64,000 nucleotides of DNA from Ichthyophthirius multifiliis (taxonomy: Eukaryota > Ciliophora > Oligohymenophorea > Hymenostomatida), in assembly GCF_000220395.1 (NCBI RefSeq), contig NW_004086448.1, forward strand, positions 20,718 through 84,717, in the 5' to 3' direction. Shown here piece after piece: positions 1 through 13,848 of the stretch (position 1 is the stretch's first letter; each line of letters begins with the position of its first letter). The notes beneath the pieces are model-generated. The model saw nothing but the letters and a program-made list of their open reading frames with translations, did no database searches and was not told where the DNA came from. The position numbers and the translations under genes were made by a program.

Positions 1-1320
1 CCACTAAACCTTCACAAAAATTATATAATCGCCTACTTCTAGAACCGCTTATTGACTTTCGGATGTCCAAACTTCCCTATCTGCTCCCTATTATCCCTCT
101 ACTATTGAAAAAGTACCATTTTTACTCTCAATTAATAATATAGTTACTGTCGAGTATTAAAAAGTTGCTTATTTTTCCTTAGGGTATTATCTTTTAGAAG
201 TTTAATTTACTGTAATGAAATATTTTCCTTTTTAATTAACTTTAAATGCAAAAAACTTCCCTTTTTATTTCTAAATATTTACTAATATAGAAGAATATTT
301 GAAATCATCAAAAATATAGCAAATTTATAAATTAGAAAAATACTTAATAAAATCTTCCCATTATATGAAAAAAGTGCCATCCCTTGAATTCTATACAAAG
401 CCGATTTTCCTTTAATTTTCTTCATTTAATTTCATTAAGTCTTCATCATTATCGTTCCATTTTCCTTTCCATTCCCCGTCCCCCCATGGATTCCTTAATT
501 TTAGTAATTTTACATCATTCCCTCCTATATCTAAATCATAAGCAGACAACAAAGAATACGCATGAGCCTTTACAATTCCCATTTTTTACAAATCATCATC
601 ATTAATTTCCGCTTTAGAACTACAAGTCATTGCAAAATTACTCTTTTCCGCATAAAGTAGCTTTTTCCAAACTAATTCAAGATCATCAGACCCATCTAAC
701 CAAATAGTTTAAGTCGGAGCGCAAGTTAAATCATGCAGGCATTCTCTAGTTAACCCACTTTCAATATTATCGTATGATCCATAGAGTTTAGCCCAGGCTT
801 TTTCTAGTATCATTACCCAAATTTCACCATCTACACCTCTAGTAAATGCTGGTTATTTTGTCGAATTTAAGCAAGGAATAAACTAGTCTACTATAACTTC
901 TTTCCAATAACCTTTATGACATATTTTTACACAATATACTCCGTGAGAATTCTCTATATGATGCGAAAAAAGTCTCTCGATTCTACTCGGAGTTTCTGCC
1001 AAAGAAGATAATGTGGATAAAAAATAACAATTTCCTAAAAATCCTTAACGAATATCATTTGGCTCGATTTTATCTTTGAATAATTAACAATTTTCGTATT
1101 TGGCGATTTTAGAAGGATGTAACCATATTATTTTAGAATAATAAGGATTTTATTATAATTTTTAATCGTCTTTACATATTGATTAAAAGGTAGGAGGAAA
1201 TTAAGGGTCTTAGTATTCTTATGGTTAAGTAGATTCGTTTAGAGTCATTAGTAATTTTTGAAATTTAGAATTATAAAGGTTACCGGATATATCAGAAGAG
1301 TTTATATTGGGAATAGACAT
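1..1320 (-). CDS. Calpain-family cysteine protease (partial, 3' end off window)
   Basis: A papain-fold, calpain-type intracellular cysteine protease. The ATG is at 1320 and 440 codons are visible before the window edge cuts the gene. The catalytic triad is in place: Cys98 in GNCYFL, His253 in KAHAYSLL and Asn277 in LRNPWG. The PWGxGEW stretch after the Asn is typical of the family. The protease core occupies roughly residues 60-330. From about 335 a beta-rich region begins that resembles the calpain beta-sandwich domain. No EF-hand is visible in this part. Many TAA/TAG codons lie in frame as Gln and no intron is needed. Family assignment is secure; whether activity depends on calcium cannot be judged from this fragment. 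Confidence 0.93.
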
Positions 1321-1604
1321 TTTTTATATATAGATTTTTTTTATTTATATACAATTCAACAGTTTTTTTATTTATATTCAATATAACAGGTTATTTTTAT
1401 TTTTATAAAATTAAACAGGTTTTTTTTTATTTATCTATCTATCTTTTTTTAAAAAAAAACAAAAAATTGTACAAAATATCTTTTAACTATTATATGATTG
1501 TAAATAGATTTTAGCAAACCAAAAATATATATGAAATAAATAAGATATTTATTTTATATAAATTTTACATTTATTAAATAAAAGTTATCAATATTTATTA
1601 TATT

Positions 1605-2291
1605 TCAATATTATTTTTCTTTTGATTAATGTTTTTTATATTAATTATAATTTATCTAAATTAAATTAAAATATAAAAAAATTAGAAACAAAAAATAGAA
1701 TATGAAAAATACTTGGAAAATCAAATAAGTATTATATAATTTATTTACAAACTATTTCTTCTTAAATAATTTATTCATATAATAATTATCCTTTTGTTAA
1801 ATTTTAATCATTTTTTACAAATTAACAATTTATAAGATTTATTATCTTAATAGTTATTAAAATTTCTCTAATTTTTTTTAACTAATAAATCCTTAATAGA
1901 TTTTTATCTTCTTATTGAAATGTATCTTAATGTTCTTAGGCAATAATTTGATGTCTTTATACTTATTTTTTATCATTTTTATAGTAATTTTTAGGATATA
2001 TTCCTCAATTTCGATTTATGGAGTTTTAAGGCAGGTTTTTTTATAAATATTATTATTTTTTTCTAATTTAGTATTATTTTTATTTTCAGTTAACATTTTA
2101 TTTTATGATTTTAATAATTCATTTTTGAATTTTGAATTTCTATTATGCATGGAATTTCCAATTTAATCGTCAAAATTCTGAATATTTTTATCATTAAGGT
2201 ATTTGTATTATTTATTTTATTTTTATTTTCTTACGTGAGTTTAGCTTTTTTCTTTAAATTTCATTAAATAGAGCAAAATTGAAATAATCAT
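1605..2291 (-). CDS. Small hypothetical protein with C-terminal membrane segment
   Basis: I do not recognise this protein. A 19-codon first exon (ATG at 2291) ends at GTAAGAAA. After an intron of about 60 bp ending in TTCAG, an open frame runs in phase to TGA at 1605. The product is basic and Lys/Asn-rich, with one hydrophobic segment of about 20 residues near the C-terminus (IFYFLFLIFLYF). Composition is close to the local AT-rich background, so it could be a chance frame. Supporting it are canonical splice ends and a continuous frame of about 190 codons with TGA as the only stop. It lies between the calpain and JmjC genes on the same strand. Confidence 0.35.
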
Positions 2292-2828
2292 TTTCAAAAA
2301 AAAACTATTTAAAAATTTTTCATTAGAATAAACTCTTTTTATTTTTATTAGTTTAATTTTTTATATATAAATATATTAAAAAATTATTGAATTATGATAT
2401 TATATTTAAAGAAGATATAATCTTTTTTTTAATTAATTGATTTTTTTGCTATAGAATATAAGAAAATTAGATTATTCTATTTTTGCGTATTAAACTAAGC
2501 AACAACAAAATTAATATAGAAACATGAAGAAGTAGAAATAAAATGAAAAAATAACATTAATACTTAAAGTTTCATTAATCTGTTTTCATTAAAAAAATAA
2601 CAAACATAGATCATTTAATTATTTTAAATATGAAAAATATATAGTAATTTTAATATACATTAAAATTAATTTTTAATTAATTAAGAATAATATATAACAT
2701 AAAATATAAGAATTAAATAATAAACTTTATATTTTAAATTTTTCTTTATTTTTCAAGTTTAGAAAAAAAAAAAATATATTTTATTTTTAACTTTTTTTTT
2801 TTTTTTTTCTAAAAGAATTAGTTATACT
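2292..2828. other. Intergenic AT-rich DNA
   Basis: I see nothing coding here. The stretch holds long A and T runs, including a T-run near 2790-2810 downstream of the JmjC stop. Confidence 0.6.
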
Positions 2829-3962
<1,134 letters not shown>

Positions 3963-4191
3963 TTTTATAGTCTATATTTAATTTTAGATTTATATAAAAA
4001 AAAATTATTTAATATAAATAAATATAATTTATAAATTAAACTTAATTAGATTTAAAATTTAGAAATATTATAATATAATAATAATTTAAACATACAAACA
4101 AAATTGATTGATTTTTTATATTTTGATTTCAAAAAGGAATTGTTTTAATAATATAAAAAATTTAATTTATAAAATAAGCAATTATTTAAAA

Positions 4192-7100
4192 ATGATTATG
4201 TAAAATAAAAAATTAGTTTATGAAGATTTATCTAATTTAGAAATAATTTTAAATGAAATAAAACTTCAATTTTTTTAATTTACTAATTACTTAATTGATG
4301 TAAATATTGTTTCACCATTTCTTTTTAGAATTCTTCTAATAATAGAATCAATATAATTTATTTACTTTTCTCTTCATCCTTAATTAAAATATATTTGGGA
4401 TAGCAATATTATTAGTACTGTACAAAATATATTTGGCTATGTCTAAGTAAATACATAAATAATTATATAAATTATTAAATTAAAAAAAAAAATTTTATAA
4501 ATTCTAAGTTCTAAGCAATAATAAATTAAGGTAATGGATAACTTATAATAAATATTGGGTATTTTCTTTTCGGGCTAAATCTAATAGTTTTGATAATATT
4601 TATTATATCATTTATATGTTTCAAGAAATAAAAAAAAAAGTAAAATTAATTAAGTTTTTTTAGTATTTTTAAAAATTATAAATAATAAAAGAACAATTAT
4701 AGGATTATTAAGCTATTCTTGCAAATTTCTTTCTTTTTACGGAACTCTAGTAAAAACAATACAACCTCTTCCTTTTTTTGATATTTTTATAAATATATTA
4801 TTATGTAATTAAAAAAAATTTGAAGATATAACATGTTATAACGAAATGTATTTTATTTAAGTTGTTATAACAATATTAGCTATAATTATATAATTTTTTT
4901 TTTGTTTTATTTTTATTCTTTTAATGAATGATATAAACCCGTTTTCAAAAGTTTCTTATGCTTCTTAGCCTAATTATATATGCCAAATTAAATTAATATT
5001 AAAAATATTATTATCTTCCTACTTTGCTTTAGATCATAAAGCATCTATTTAGAATAACTTATAATTAATAATTATATTTTTTACTTTAGTTTTTTTATTA
5101 GAATTATATAATAAAATGCCATATTACACATAGAATACAGCAATATTTAGTATAGTATGTGAAGTTAGCTTATTTTGGATATCTGCTTGTTGTTATATTT
5201 AAGGTTTATTAAAAAATTAAGGAAATATTAAAAATTTAAATGGAACATTATTTTATTTATTAGCTGGCTTTCCTTCAATTAATGTATTATTCTATAATCT
5301 TATTCAGTTAAAAAATAAAAAATATTGTATACTTTTTTCTTCTGAGATAAAAAAGCCAGAAGATATGGAATGTTATTTTCTTATTCTATCTAATTTAATA
5401 GAAAATAGAAAGAATAGAATTTCTAATATATTACTTGAAGGGATATTAAAAATTCATAATTAAAAGTGTAAAGAAAATTCTGAAATTTGTCCTTGTTCAA
5501 TATTAATAGACAAAAGTAAATGTTGTAATATAGAAATTTTTAAAGGAAATGAAGACAAGTAAAAATATTTTTTTTTTATAGAAAAAATATTTTTAAACAT
5601 TTTTTAATTTAAAGCGAAGAATTAAAATGGTATTTATTTCTCAAATCTATAATAAATGTATTACAAAAAAAATACATAAAAAGTGCTAAATTAAATTTAT
5701 TAAACGCCTATATTTACCATGAAAAACTTAAATTAAAATTTCGTGCCTTAACAGAAATGATGATCGCAGAAACGCATAAATCAACAATAAAAGAATAATT
5801 TGCAATGGTTCGTTACCGAAATATAATAGAAATCGACATAATTGATACTGATATGAGAAACGAATAAAATAAAGATGTAGACGTAAACGGAATCGTACAT
5901 TATGAGGGATAATTCGTTAAGTTTATAAAATCACTTGAAATATCAGTTAATATGCATTTAGAGTTTTGGAGAGAATTATTAGAAGAATCCCCTGATGTAG
6001 AAAAACTTTAAATTATAGGTAGTAGAATTACTTATACTATAGAAGATGTTTAATAATGCTATAGTACTTTATGTTTAATAAGATAAAATAATATTAGATC
6101 ATTATTGATTTATGGATATTTTGTAAAGAATATTATAAACAATGAGATTATGGCTTAAGAATATTTCGAATAGGCAGCTTATATTAGTAAAAGTGCAGTA
6201 GTTACTAAATAATTAGGGGATAATTAAAACATGAAATATAACGAAAATTCAAACACAGGAATTTTATTAATGAGTGCAAATATTTCCACAAAATTTTATG
6301 TTTAAAATACAAATTATGGTAAACTTTACTTAATTTTTTACCTTATTTCTTTTTACTTTTTACTTTTTATTTTGTTTTTTTTGTTTTTTTTTAAAAAAAG
6401 ATTTTACTAGAATTTTAGGATGGCCAAAATAAGAAATAATAAATTAAAATATTAAAAATTATATAATGCCTAAGTTAATTTAATCAATTCATGATAATCT
6501 AGTCTCAAATTATATCGAAACTTCAATTCCAAAGGCTATTGGCTTTGAAAGATTGATAACTCCTGTTAATAAGGATGGATTTATAATTCCTTGTTTGTTA
6601 ATGATAAAAATATTACCTAATCTCGAGGAAGGATTATAGTTTGTCGGATTTTTTAAAGAAATAGATGAAATATATTGCAGTCCTTATAAGAGAAATGATG
6701 ATAATTAAGATTAAATTTATAATTACTTAATTTATAAAGTTGAAGAAGATAAATAAAACTAAGTATTAGTTGGTAACTTTTTTTTTTTTTACAAAAATAT
6801 ATATGTTATATATAATTTGTCCTGATTTATTTAAAGGTATTACATAAGGGTGTTACTAAAATTTTGGAATACCTACATCTTTGATTAATAATAATAGTCC
6901 TATGAGTAATTAATTTACAATTGATTTAATATGTCCTTAAATAATTCAACCTGAAATATTATTGTAAATGAGTACAAATAATGGAGCATAAATAACCATG
7001 GATACTACAATAATTGGAGATATATTCTTAATCTCATAATAAAGTCTAGAAGATAATTTATATAGTTAAAATAATTTAGAAGTTGAAAAAGATACTACTT

Positions 7101-8050
7101 TTAATTTTAATTAAAATAAATACAAAAAAGCCTAAATTAATGTTTGGTTAGAAGAAGAATTCGTATATTAGGTAATAATAAAAAGTTAATAAAATTTTAA
7201 AATATCTTTATATAATAAAAAATATTTAAAAACAAAAAAGTAAACGAAAATACATATAATAAAATTTATTGAAAGTGATTAATAAGTAAAAATAATTTTA
7301 AGTGATCAATAAAATTTGGTTGGATAAACCTAATATTAAAAATAAACATAAGAATAAAGTTAAATAATATAAATTGAAAAAAAATTAAGTGATAATAAAA
7401 ATTTAGATATAAAAAATAAAGATGATGATTAAAGTAGGAATCCAATCAGTAATAATAACGAAAATTAAAAACAAGTTAATCTAATAGATGAAAATAATTA
7501 CGATTAAAAGCTAAGTAGTAATTTTTAATAAAATGAATCTGAAGAAATAAGACAATTAAAAGATATTAAATCTTCCATTTCTTAATATAAAATTCCAAAA
7601 TCAATTAAAAATTTATAAATTAGTGTTGGCTTTATTTTTTTATCTTTAATTATTATAACATCATCAGAATTTATTATTAAATCTGAACAGCAATAGGCAA
7701 TTAATGACGGAATAGAAGCTGTTTATTCTGCTTTTAATACAAATTATTTAATTGCAGAAGTTAATTTTATAACAAGAAAAATATGGCTTATAAGCAAGTA
7801 TATAATATTATTATAATAAAATTAAAATATAAAATAATTAATTTTAGTGGTTACGAAAATTAAAATAAATAAATAATAAGTAAAGTTTTATAAAATTTAT
7901 TAGATTAGAAAATTTAAATATTGAATTAGTTATAATAAGATGTTGTTAAAGCAAAAATTAATATTGAAAGAAGATAAGGATATGATATAAACACTATAGA
8001 AATAAATACACAAGTATAAATATAATTTTATATATTTAAATATATATATA

Positions 8051-8090
<40 letters not shown>

Positions 8091-9797
8091 AAAGAAAATT
8101 TTATCAAACGGTACTACTATTAACGTGAATACCAATTATACTGATGCAATAAACTTTTATATTGCTTAATCTGGCGGACTTGCAAATTCTACATTAACAG
8201 ATTTTATATAATTGAATTAAAATGAATATAGTTATACATAATAATATTTTTATTATGTTAATTAAAACGGTCTTTTTTCCATAAGGTAAGGTGCTGAATA
8301 ATTGGCTTTGATATATAATAATTTTTACATAAGTTTAATTGATAATTTTTTTGATATATTTATGATTATAATGATTATTGCAATCTTTCTAATTACATTT
8401 TCTTTAATAATTATTATACCTATTATAATTAATGTTTAAAAATCAAGTTATGGTGTTTTAGGATTCTTTGCTGCAGTACCAATAAAAGAATTAGAAATTT
8501 TTGCGAATAAATGTGATGAATATATAAAAACATATATTGAAAGAAAAAATATATAGAATAAAAATAGATTAATAATTAATAGTAATACAATACAGAGTAA
8601 TAATAATAATATTAGTATATTGTATATAAATAATGAAAATTCAAATGTAAAAGATGAAATAAATTAAAAAGAATAATAAAGCCTAATAAAAAATAATACA
8701 ATAAATACAGATAATATGTAATAAATTAATAAAAATAAATTAATTGAAAACAATTAATAAGAAAATGAAGAAAATTAAAAAAATTTAGTTTCAAAAAATA
8801 ATAAGAAGTAATTAAAAAATAATGAAAATAAATATAAATAAAATAAATATATAAATATATAAATATAAAAATATATAAATATATATAATATTATATATTA
8901 TTTTATATATCATATATATATATAATTTTTTTTAATTATTTTAGTAATCTTGTTATATTTTAATTATCTTTTTTTTCTTTTATATTTATTTCTTATTTCT
9001 TGATAAATTTTATTACTTTTGAAAAAAATTTTTAGGATAACTTATTTAATATCCTGAAACATAATTAGTATATTAAAATAAGGCCGTTTGTTTTGAAATA
9101 TTATTAAATATTTTTACAAGAAAACCTATATAGTCTTTAACATTTAAATGATAAAAATACTGGAAATTTTTTATTAGATTAATATTATTTAGAAATAATA
9201 AATAATGACAAAGACATAATAAATAGTTTTAAATTTAATTTTCCTACTTATTTTAATGAATATAAATATTTGTTTCAAAAAATAAACTTTGAATCTGTCT
9301 GTTAATATTCTTCTCTAACAATTTCAGATGTATATTAAATATCATGTAAAGATATTTCTATTTTAGATAAAAGTTTGGAAAGAGTAATTAACTAAATTAG
9401 TGTAAGTGGAACATAAATATTAAATTATATAAATCTATTTGATAATAATTAAAATAAAAAAGAATATGCTATAAACGGACTTTAAAGCAAATTATATACA
9501 GAAATTGGAAATTTAATGATTTTTATTATTCCATGTATTTATTAAATGGATAAAATTTATGAAAATAATATAAAATCATATTTAAATTTTAAAATTATGA
9601 TAGATTAAATTAACTTTTGTCTTTTTTTAATTGTCATATTTTCTGTATATATTTTCGCCTGGTTCCCTTACATAGGAGCTTTAATAAAAAAAGTATTTAT
9701 GACAAAAGGTGTGCTGAATATGGTGCCTATTGAGATAATATTAAGACATAATAAGCTTAGACATGCTTTTATAACTGTAGGAAGTAATGTTGATTGA
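4192..9797 (+). CDS. Large polytopic PAS-domain protein, 'tiny macrocysts protein B' family
   Basis: A member of the ciliate-expanded family of large multi-pass membrane proteins annotated as tiny macrocysts B or PAS S-box proteins. Their function is uncertain; sensing or signalling is presumed. The N-terminus (ATG at 4192) has several membrane segments, followed by a Cys-rich ICPCS-type motif and a helical cytosolic block (LEFWRELLEESPDVEKLQ) seen in family members. A PAS-like domain follows at about 6400-6700 (RILGWPK... GFFKEI). A second membrane region starts near 7630, and further helices near 8340-8440 (FMIIMIIAIF). The last membrane pair and VPIEIILRHNKLR tail end at TGA 9795-9797. Several short introns are present, one holding (TA)n near 8040-8090; I did not resolve every exon. 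Confidence 0.78.
8036..8092. repeat. (TA)n microsatellite inside an intron
   Basis: A near-perfect TA run sits between an exon of the PAS membrane protein and an AAAG acceptor, so it is probably intronic. Confidence 0.7.
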
Positions 9798-9879
9798 AAA
9801 ATTATAAGAAAATTGGGATTTTGAGACAAAACATATATATATATATAAATAAATATATTGATATATATAATAAAAAAAA

Positions 9880-9882
<3 letters not shown>

Positions 9883-9946
<64 letters not shown>
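9883..9946. repeat. (AAT)n microsatellite
   Basis: About 20 copies of the AAT triplet lie just downstream of the TGA of the PAS membrane protein. It can be read as poly-Ile in one frame, but it sits between two genes that end convergently and is not taken as coding. Confidence 0.85.
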
Positions 9947-9951
<5 letters not shown>

Positions 9952-10002
9952 GAACAATATTAAAAAAGATAATAAAAAATGTCTAATAATTATATTAATT
10001 TA

Positions 10003-10062
10003 TCATATTTTCTTCTGTATGTATTACTTTTATATATTATAAAAATAATAGATATATATATT

Positions 10063-10111
<49 letters not shown>

Positions 10112-11254
10112 TTACATCAATTTCATCTGGATCATAACCTTCTGCAACCATTTTTTATTTTACTGCTATTTTAGGAATCTTATATTTAATCATATTCATA
10201 TATATTTTTAAATGTTCTTATTTTTAAATTTTAATATAATATTTCTATATTTATTTTATTTTTTTATATTTCTTTTTTACCTGGCGGTTCATTATTATTT
10301 TCGATTGCTGTTTAGTTATTTTCCTCTAAATTATTTTCTTATGATTTTTAATTATTTTCAACTGTATTCTATTCTTATGATTAAGTTTGAGGTAAGACAG
10401 GTGCCTTAGATTGTTTTTTAGTACTTTCAATAGTTTCCTGAGGTTTTATTTCAGACTGTATTATTTCTGGTGTGTTTATAAGTAAGTTAGATTGAGGAGC
10501 AAGAATAGCAGTATCTTTTGGTAAGCCAACAGATTTTTGAGGCGGTTGTAATCCGCCAGGAGGTGGAGGAGGAAGTAGTCCACCAGGAGGTGGAGGAGGC
10601 GCCATACTATTAACAAATATTGGAGGTAAACTAATAGAAGGTGGTGGAGGTATTCCTATAGAAGTATGTGTAGGCGTTCCGTTTAATAGCGGCTGTTTTT
10701 TATCACCAGATGGTGGTTGAAATGGAGTTATAGATATTTCCGGAAGGGCATTAGAATTAGGAGGTGGCAGAATACTTTGATTTTCATTCATTTTTTATTA
10801 AGAATTTTAGTTTAGATCAGTTTATTAAAGAGACTATTAATTTTATTATTAAGTAGAGATTTATTAATTTTATTCTTAATAAAAATTATCCTAAAACAAA
10901 GGAATATATTCCTTACATTCTACTTTTTTTATTTATGGAAGATTTTAATAATATAAAGGATTTACGGAATCTAATTTTTTTTCTAGAAGAAGTAGTTTTG
11001 TATCAATTCCATCAAGTAAATTTTCTATTTAAAGTAAATCTAATTCTGATTAATATGTTATTCTTTAATATATTTTCTATTTTATTATTTTTTTTTAGTT
11101 TTTTGTTTTACCTATTTATAAAATTTGCAGTATTTAATATATATTCATTCATTATGCATATTGTTTGTAATGTTGGTATACTTTCTAATTATGTTAAATT
11201 AATTAAAAAATCTTAATTGTTTTCCTATTATTATTGGACTTATTCTTATTCCAT
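10003..11254 (-). CDS. WASHC3: WASH complex subunit 3 (CCDC53-like)
   Basis: A subunit of the WASH complex, which activates Arp2/3 on endosomes for retromer-dependent sorting. It is recovered only with the ciliate code and splicing. Exon 1 starts at ATG 11254; introns are 11063-11111, 10217-10280 and probably 10015-10115, and the last exon ends at TGA 10003. Conserved blocks run in order: an N-terminal helix with ILNTANFINR, a coiled coil with QIENLLDGID and LLLLEKKLDS, a proline-rich centre with PPPPPGG repeats, and the C-terminal family motif AVKQKMVAEGYDPDEID. The proline tracts would suit profilin or SH3 partners. The third intron and exact C-terminus are less certain because (TA)n fills that intron. 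An ATG at 10791 lies inside the gene and is not the start. Confidence 0.85.
10060..10106. repeat. (TA)n microsatellite in the presumed last WASHC3 intron
   Basis: A run of TA dinucleotides lies between the conserved C-terminal motif and the last few codons. Confidence 0.8.
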
Positions 11255-11344
11255 TTATTTTTCTATATAGAAATATTAATTTTAATTTTTTAAGTAATTT
11301 ATATAATTTTATTTAAGAAATGTTTATGCTTTTATGTTTTTTGA

Positions 11345-11398
<54 letters not shown>

Positions 11399-11771
11399 TT
11401 TTAAAAAAAATATTTTTTTATATTATTATGTTTTTTTATATTTATATATTTTATATTCTAATAAATATTTATATTATAAAAATTATAGAGAATTTTTATT
11501 ATGTTTTTATATGTATAATATTACTTAAATATGAAATAACTTGAAATTTTATACGTAATAAATAATATTTAAAATATAAAACATATTGTCTTAATATAAC
11601 TTGTTATTTTAGAAATTAATTTTTTTTTAATATTTTAAAAATATTAAAGCAAATTTCTACATAATAATAGTTTCATTTAACTGGAATTATTTAATTTGAT
11701 TAGATCAAGAATTTATATAAAAATATAATAAAAAATATATTAATATAATTTATAAATATAAAAAATATTAT
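11255..11771. other. Intergenic DNA with a (TA)n array
   Basis: Separates the starts of WASHC3 from the end of the ABC1 kinase; both genes are on the minus strand. It holds a TA run at about 11349-11391 and otherwise homopolymeric A/T sequence. No gene seen. Confidence 0.65.
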
Positions 11772-13388
11772 TCATGCATTAAATGTATTTTAATCAATAA
11801 TCATTCCATATTATCTATATTTTTCAGCAACTGCCTAATTTATATTATCATCCAAAACATCTTCAAATCCTTTATTTTAAGTAAAATTTAGGTAATATTG
11901 ATTTAAATTATATAAAATAGAAGAGAATATCAAGTTAATTTCAAACCATAGAATTTTAAAAAATGAAGTTATTCCATATTATTAAATATTTATTCCTTTA
12001 ACTGCACATTTCGCCATAACGTTTATCCTATTAACCTTTGACCCCATTTTTTTATTAATACTTCTAACTAAATTCATATTCCTATTAATATATAATAAAT
12101 CCTTAGGTAATTTATTTGTATCGCCAAGCATTTATCTAAAATCAGTTTTGAACTTTAATTATAGATTATAAACATCTTTTTTATTAATACCTACATTTAT
12201 CGGTTTATTTTTTTAATAAGGCCTAAAAAGCTACAAACTTGCGAAAGCTTCATCATCTTAAACTCCCCATTATTAAACAATATTTTTTAAATTATCAAAA
12301 TCTTATAAAAATAAACTTTTCCATAATAAACAATATTGATACCTTATTTTATCTTATATTTAATAACACAACCCATAATCTAATAAGACAACTTACTATT
12401 CACTAGTTTTATTAGGATTTCTTCTTACAAGTAAATTTCCTGGATGGGGATCAGCATGAGCAAAACCTTTTTTTATTTTAATAGTTAACATTTTTTTTAA
12501 ACAAAAATTAAATAAAAAACCAGAAATAAAAATTTATTCTGCAAAAGCCTAAACAGTTGTATTTATAGCTTTTTTGATATCTAAACCATTATTAATTAGT
12601 TCCTATTCGTTAGTAATTTTAACTCCATCAATCCATTCCATTACTAGAATTCTTTTAGTGGTAAATTCTTAGTAAAATTTAGGCACATAGACATCTGTTT
12701 TCCCTAATTTTTAAAAATTTAAATAACATTTTTAAGAGTTTTATTATTCAATCCTAAAATCCACTTCTTTTTTTAAATTTAACTCTATATTATCATGAAA
12801 GCAGACTAAAGGTAAATCAAAGACTTTTTCCATCATAAGTAAAAACAAATAATGCATATTCATATCATTTTTAAATTATTTTTCTATATGAGGCTTTTAT
12901 ATTTTTATTGCCACTTCTTCCCCGTTTTTTAATATTCCTTTATGCACTTAAGCTATGCTTGCGCTTGCAATTGGTTCTATTTCGAAATATTTAAAAATCT
13001 CGTTTGGCTTTTTTCCCAAATCCTATAATATAATTTATTCTACCTTATCATATTCTACTGATTTTGCCCTATCTTATAATTTACAAAACCATTTTGAATA
13101 TGCAGGAGGTAATATGTGTTCTGAAGCAGCAACTCCTTATCCAAATTTAACATAAAGCCCATCATTTTATACACATAAATTATATAATGACTCTGCGGTT
13201 TCTTCATGGATTTCATTAAAATTTTAATCATTAAACTTGAATTTGTAATTGTATATTATTTATAAGCCTGTTTTTATTGTTTTTAAATTCCTAAATATTA
13301 TTTTTTCTTCTGTATTATAATCGTAAGCTAAATATCCACTTGCTATACTAAAGGAAAGTCCAAAATATTTAAGTAGATTTTTTCTCAT
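11772..13388 (-). CDS. ABC1/ADCK atypical kinase, ADCK1-like
   Basis: A UbiB/ABC1-family protein kinase-like ATPase, closest to ADCK1, which acts in mitochondria. The ATG is at 13388 and TGA at 11772. Removing one 54 bp intron between FIS and GFAHAD leaves 521 codons. Family hallmarks are all visible: KFGQ (the KxGQ motif), SIAQVHKG, the VAIKIQK lysine, the KKEVDFRIEQ block, the catalytic loop HADPHPGN, and LLDYGL in place of DFG. A hydrophobic N-terminal stretch (FGLSFSIASGYLAYDY) may be a membrane or targeting segment. The C-terminal region (QMLGDTNKLPKDLL) also follows ADCK1. Family assignment is firm, ADCK1 type likely; the substrate is unknown. Confidence 0.9.
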
Positions 13389-13848
13389 ATTTTTTTGTTT
13401 ATTATTGTTTGTTAATTATTTATTTTATTTCTCCTTTTTAATACTATTTATTTATTTTATTTTTGGGTATTTTATAAAAAAAAAAAAACAAATTTTTTTG
13501 TTTCCAAAAAATTATGAAGTTTTATGAAAAATAATTTTTGTTTTTTATATATGTATGATTAAATTATATCTTCAACTCTAATCAGAAGTCAATATTTTTT
13601 TAAAAAAATATAATTTGAAATAATTTTTATTCCTATATTTTATTGATAATTGATATAAATTACTATCTTTTTACATATTCATTATTTTTTAAATCAAAAT
13701 AGTTTTATTTAAAAGTTAATTATAATAAATACCTTACTGTATCTTATTTTATGGTTTACGCAATGTATACCACATTTTTTATTTCAATTTTTTTAAAATA
13801 AAACAAATGTTTCTAATACAAAGCTAAAATATAAAAAATTGCACTTAG
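13389..13848. other. Divergent intergenic region
   Basis: Lies between the divergently transcribed ABC1 kinase and MORN genes and must hold both promoters. It is A/T homopolymer-rich with no motif I can name. Confidence 0.6.

Noticed and set aside
9794-10042. Plus-strand frame with a poly-Ile run
   Set aside because: It overlaps the TGA end of the PAS membrane protein and consists mainly of an (AAT)n array; nothing supports translation.
10935-11216. Plus-strand open frame of 93 codons
   Set aside because: It is antisense to WASHC3 exons 1-2, whose minus-strand reading gives conserved family motifs and consistent splice sites.
11320-11544. Hydrophobic plus-strand frames around a TA run
   Set aside because: Pure consequence of (TA)n translated as Tyr/Ile; no splice or homology support.
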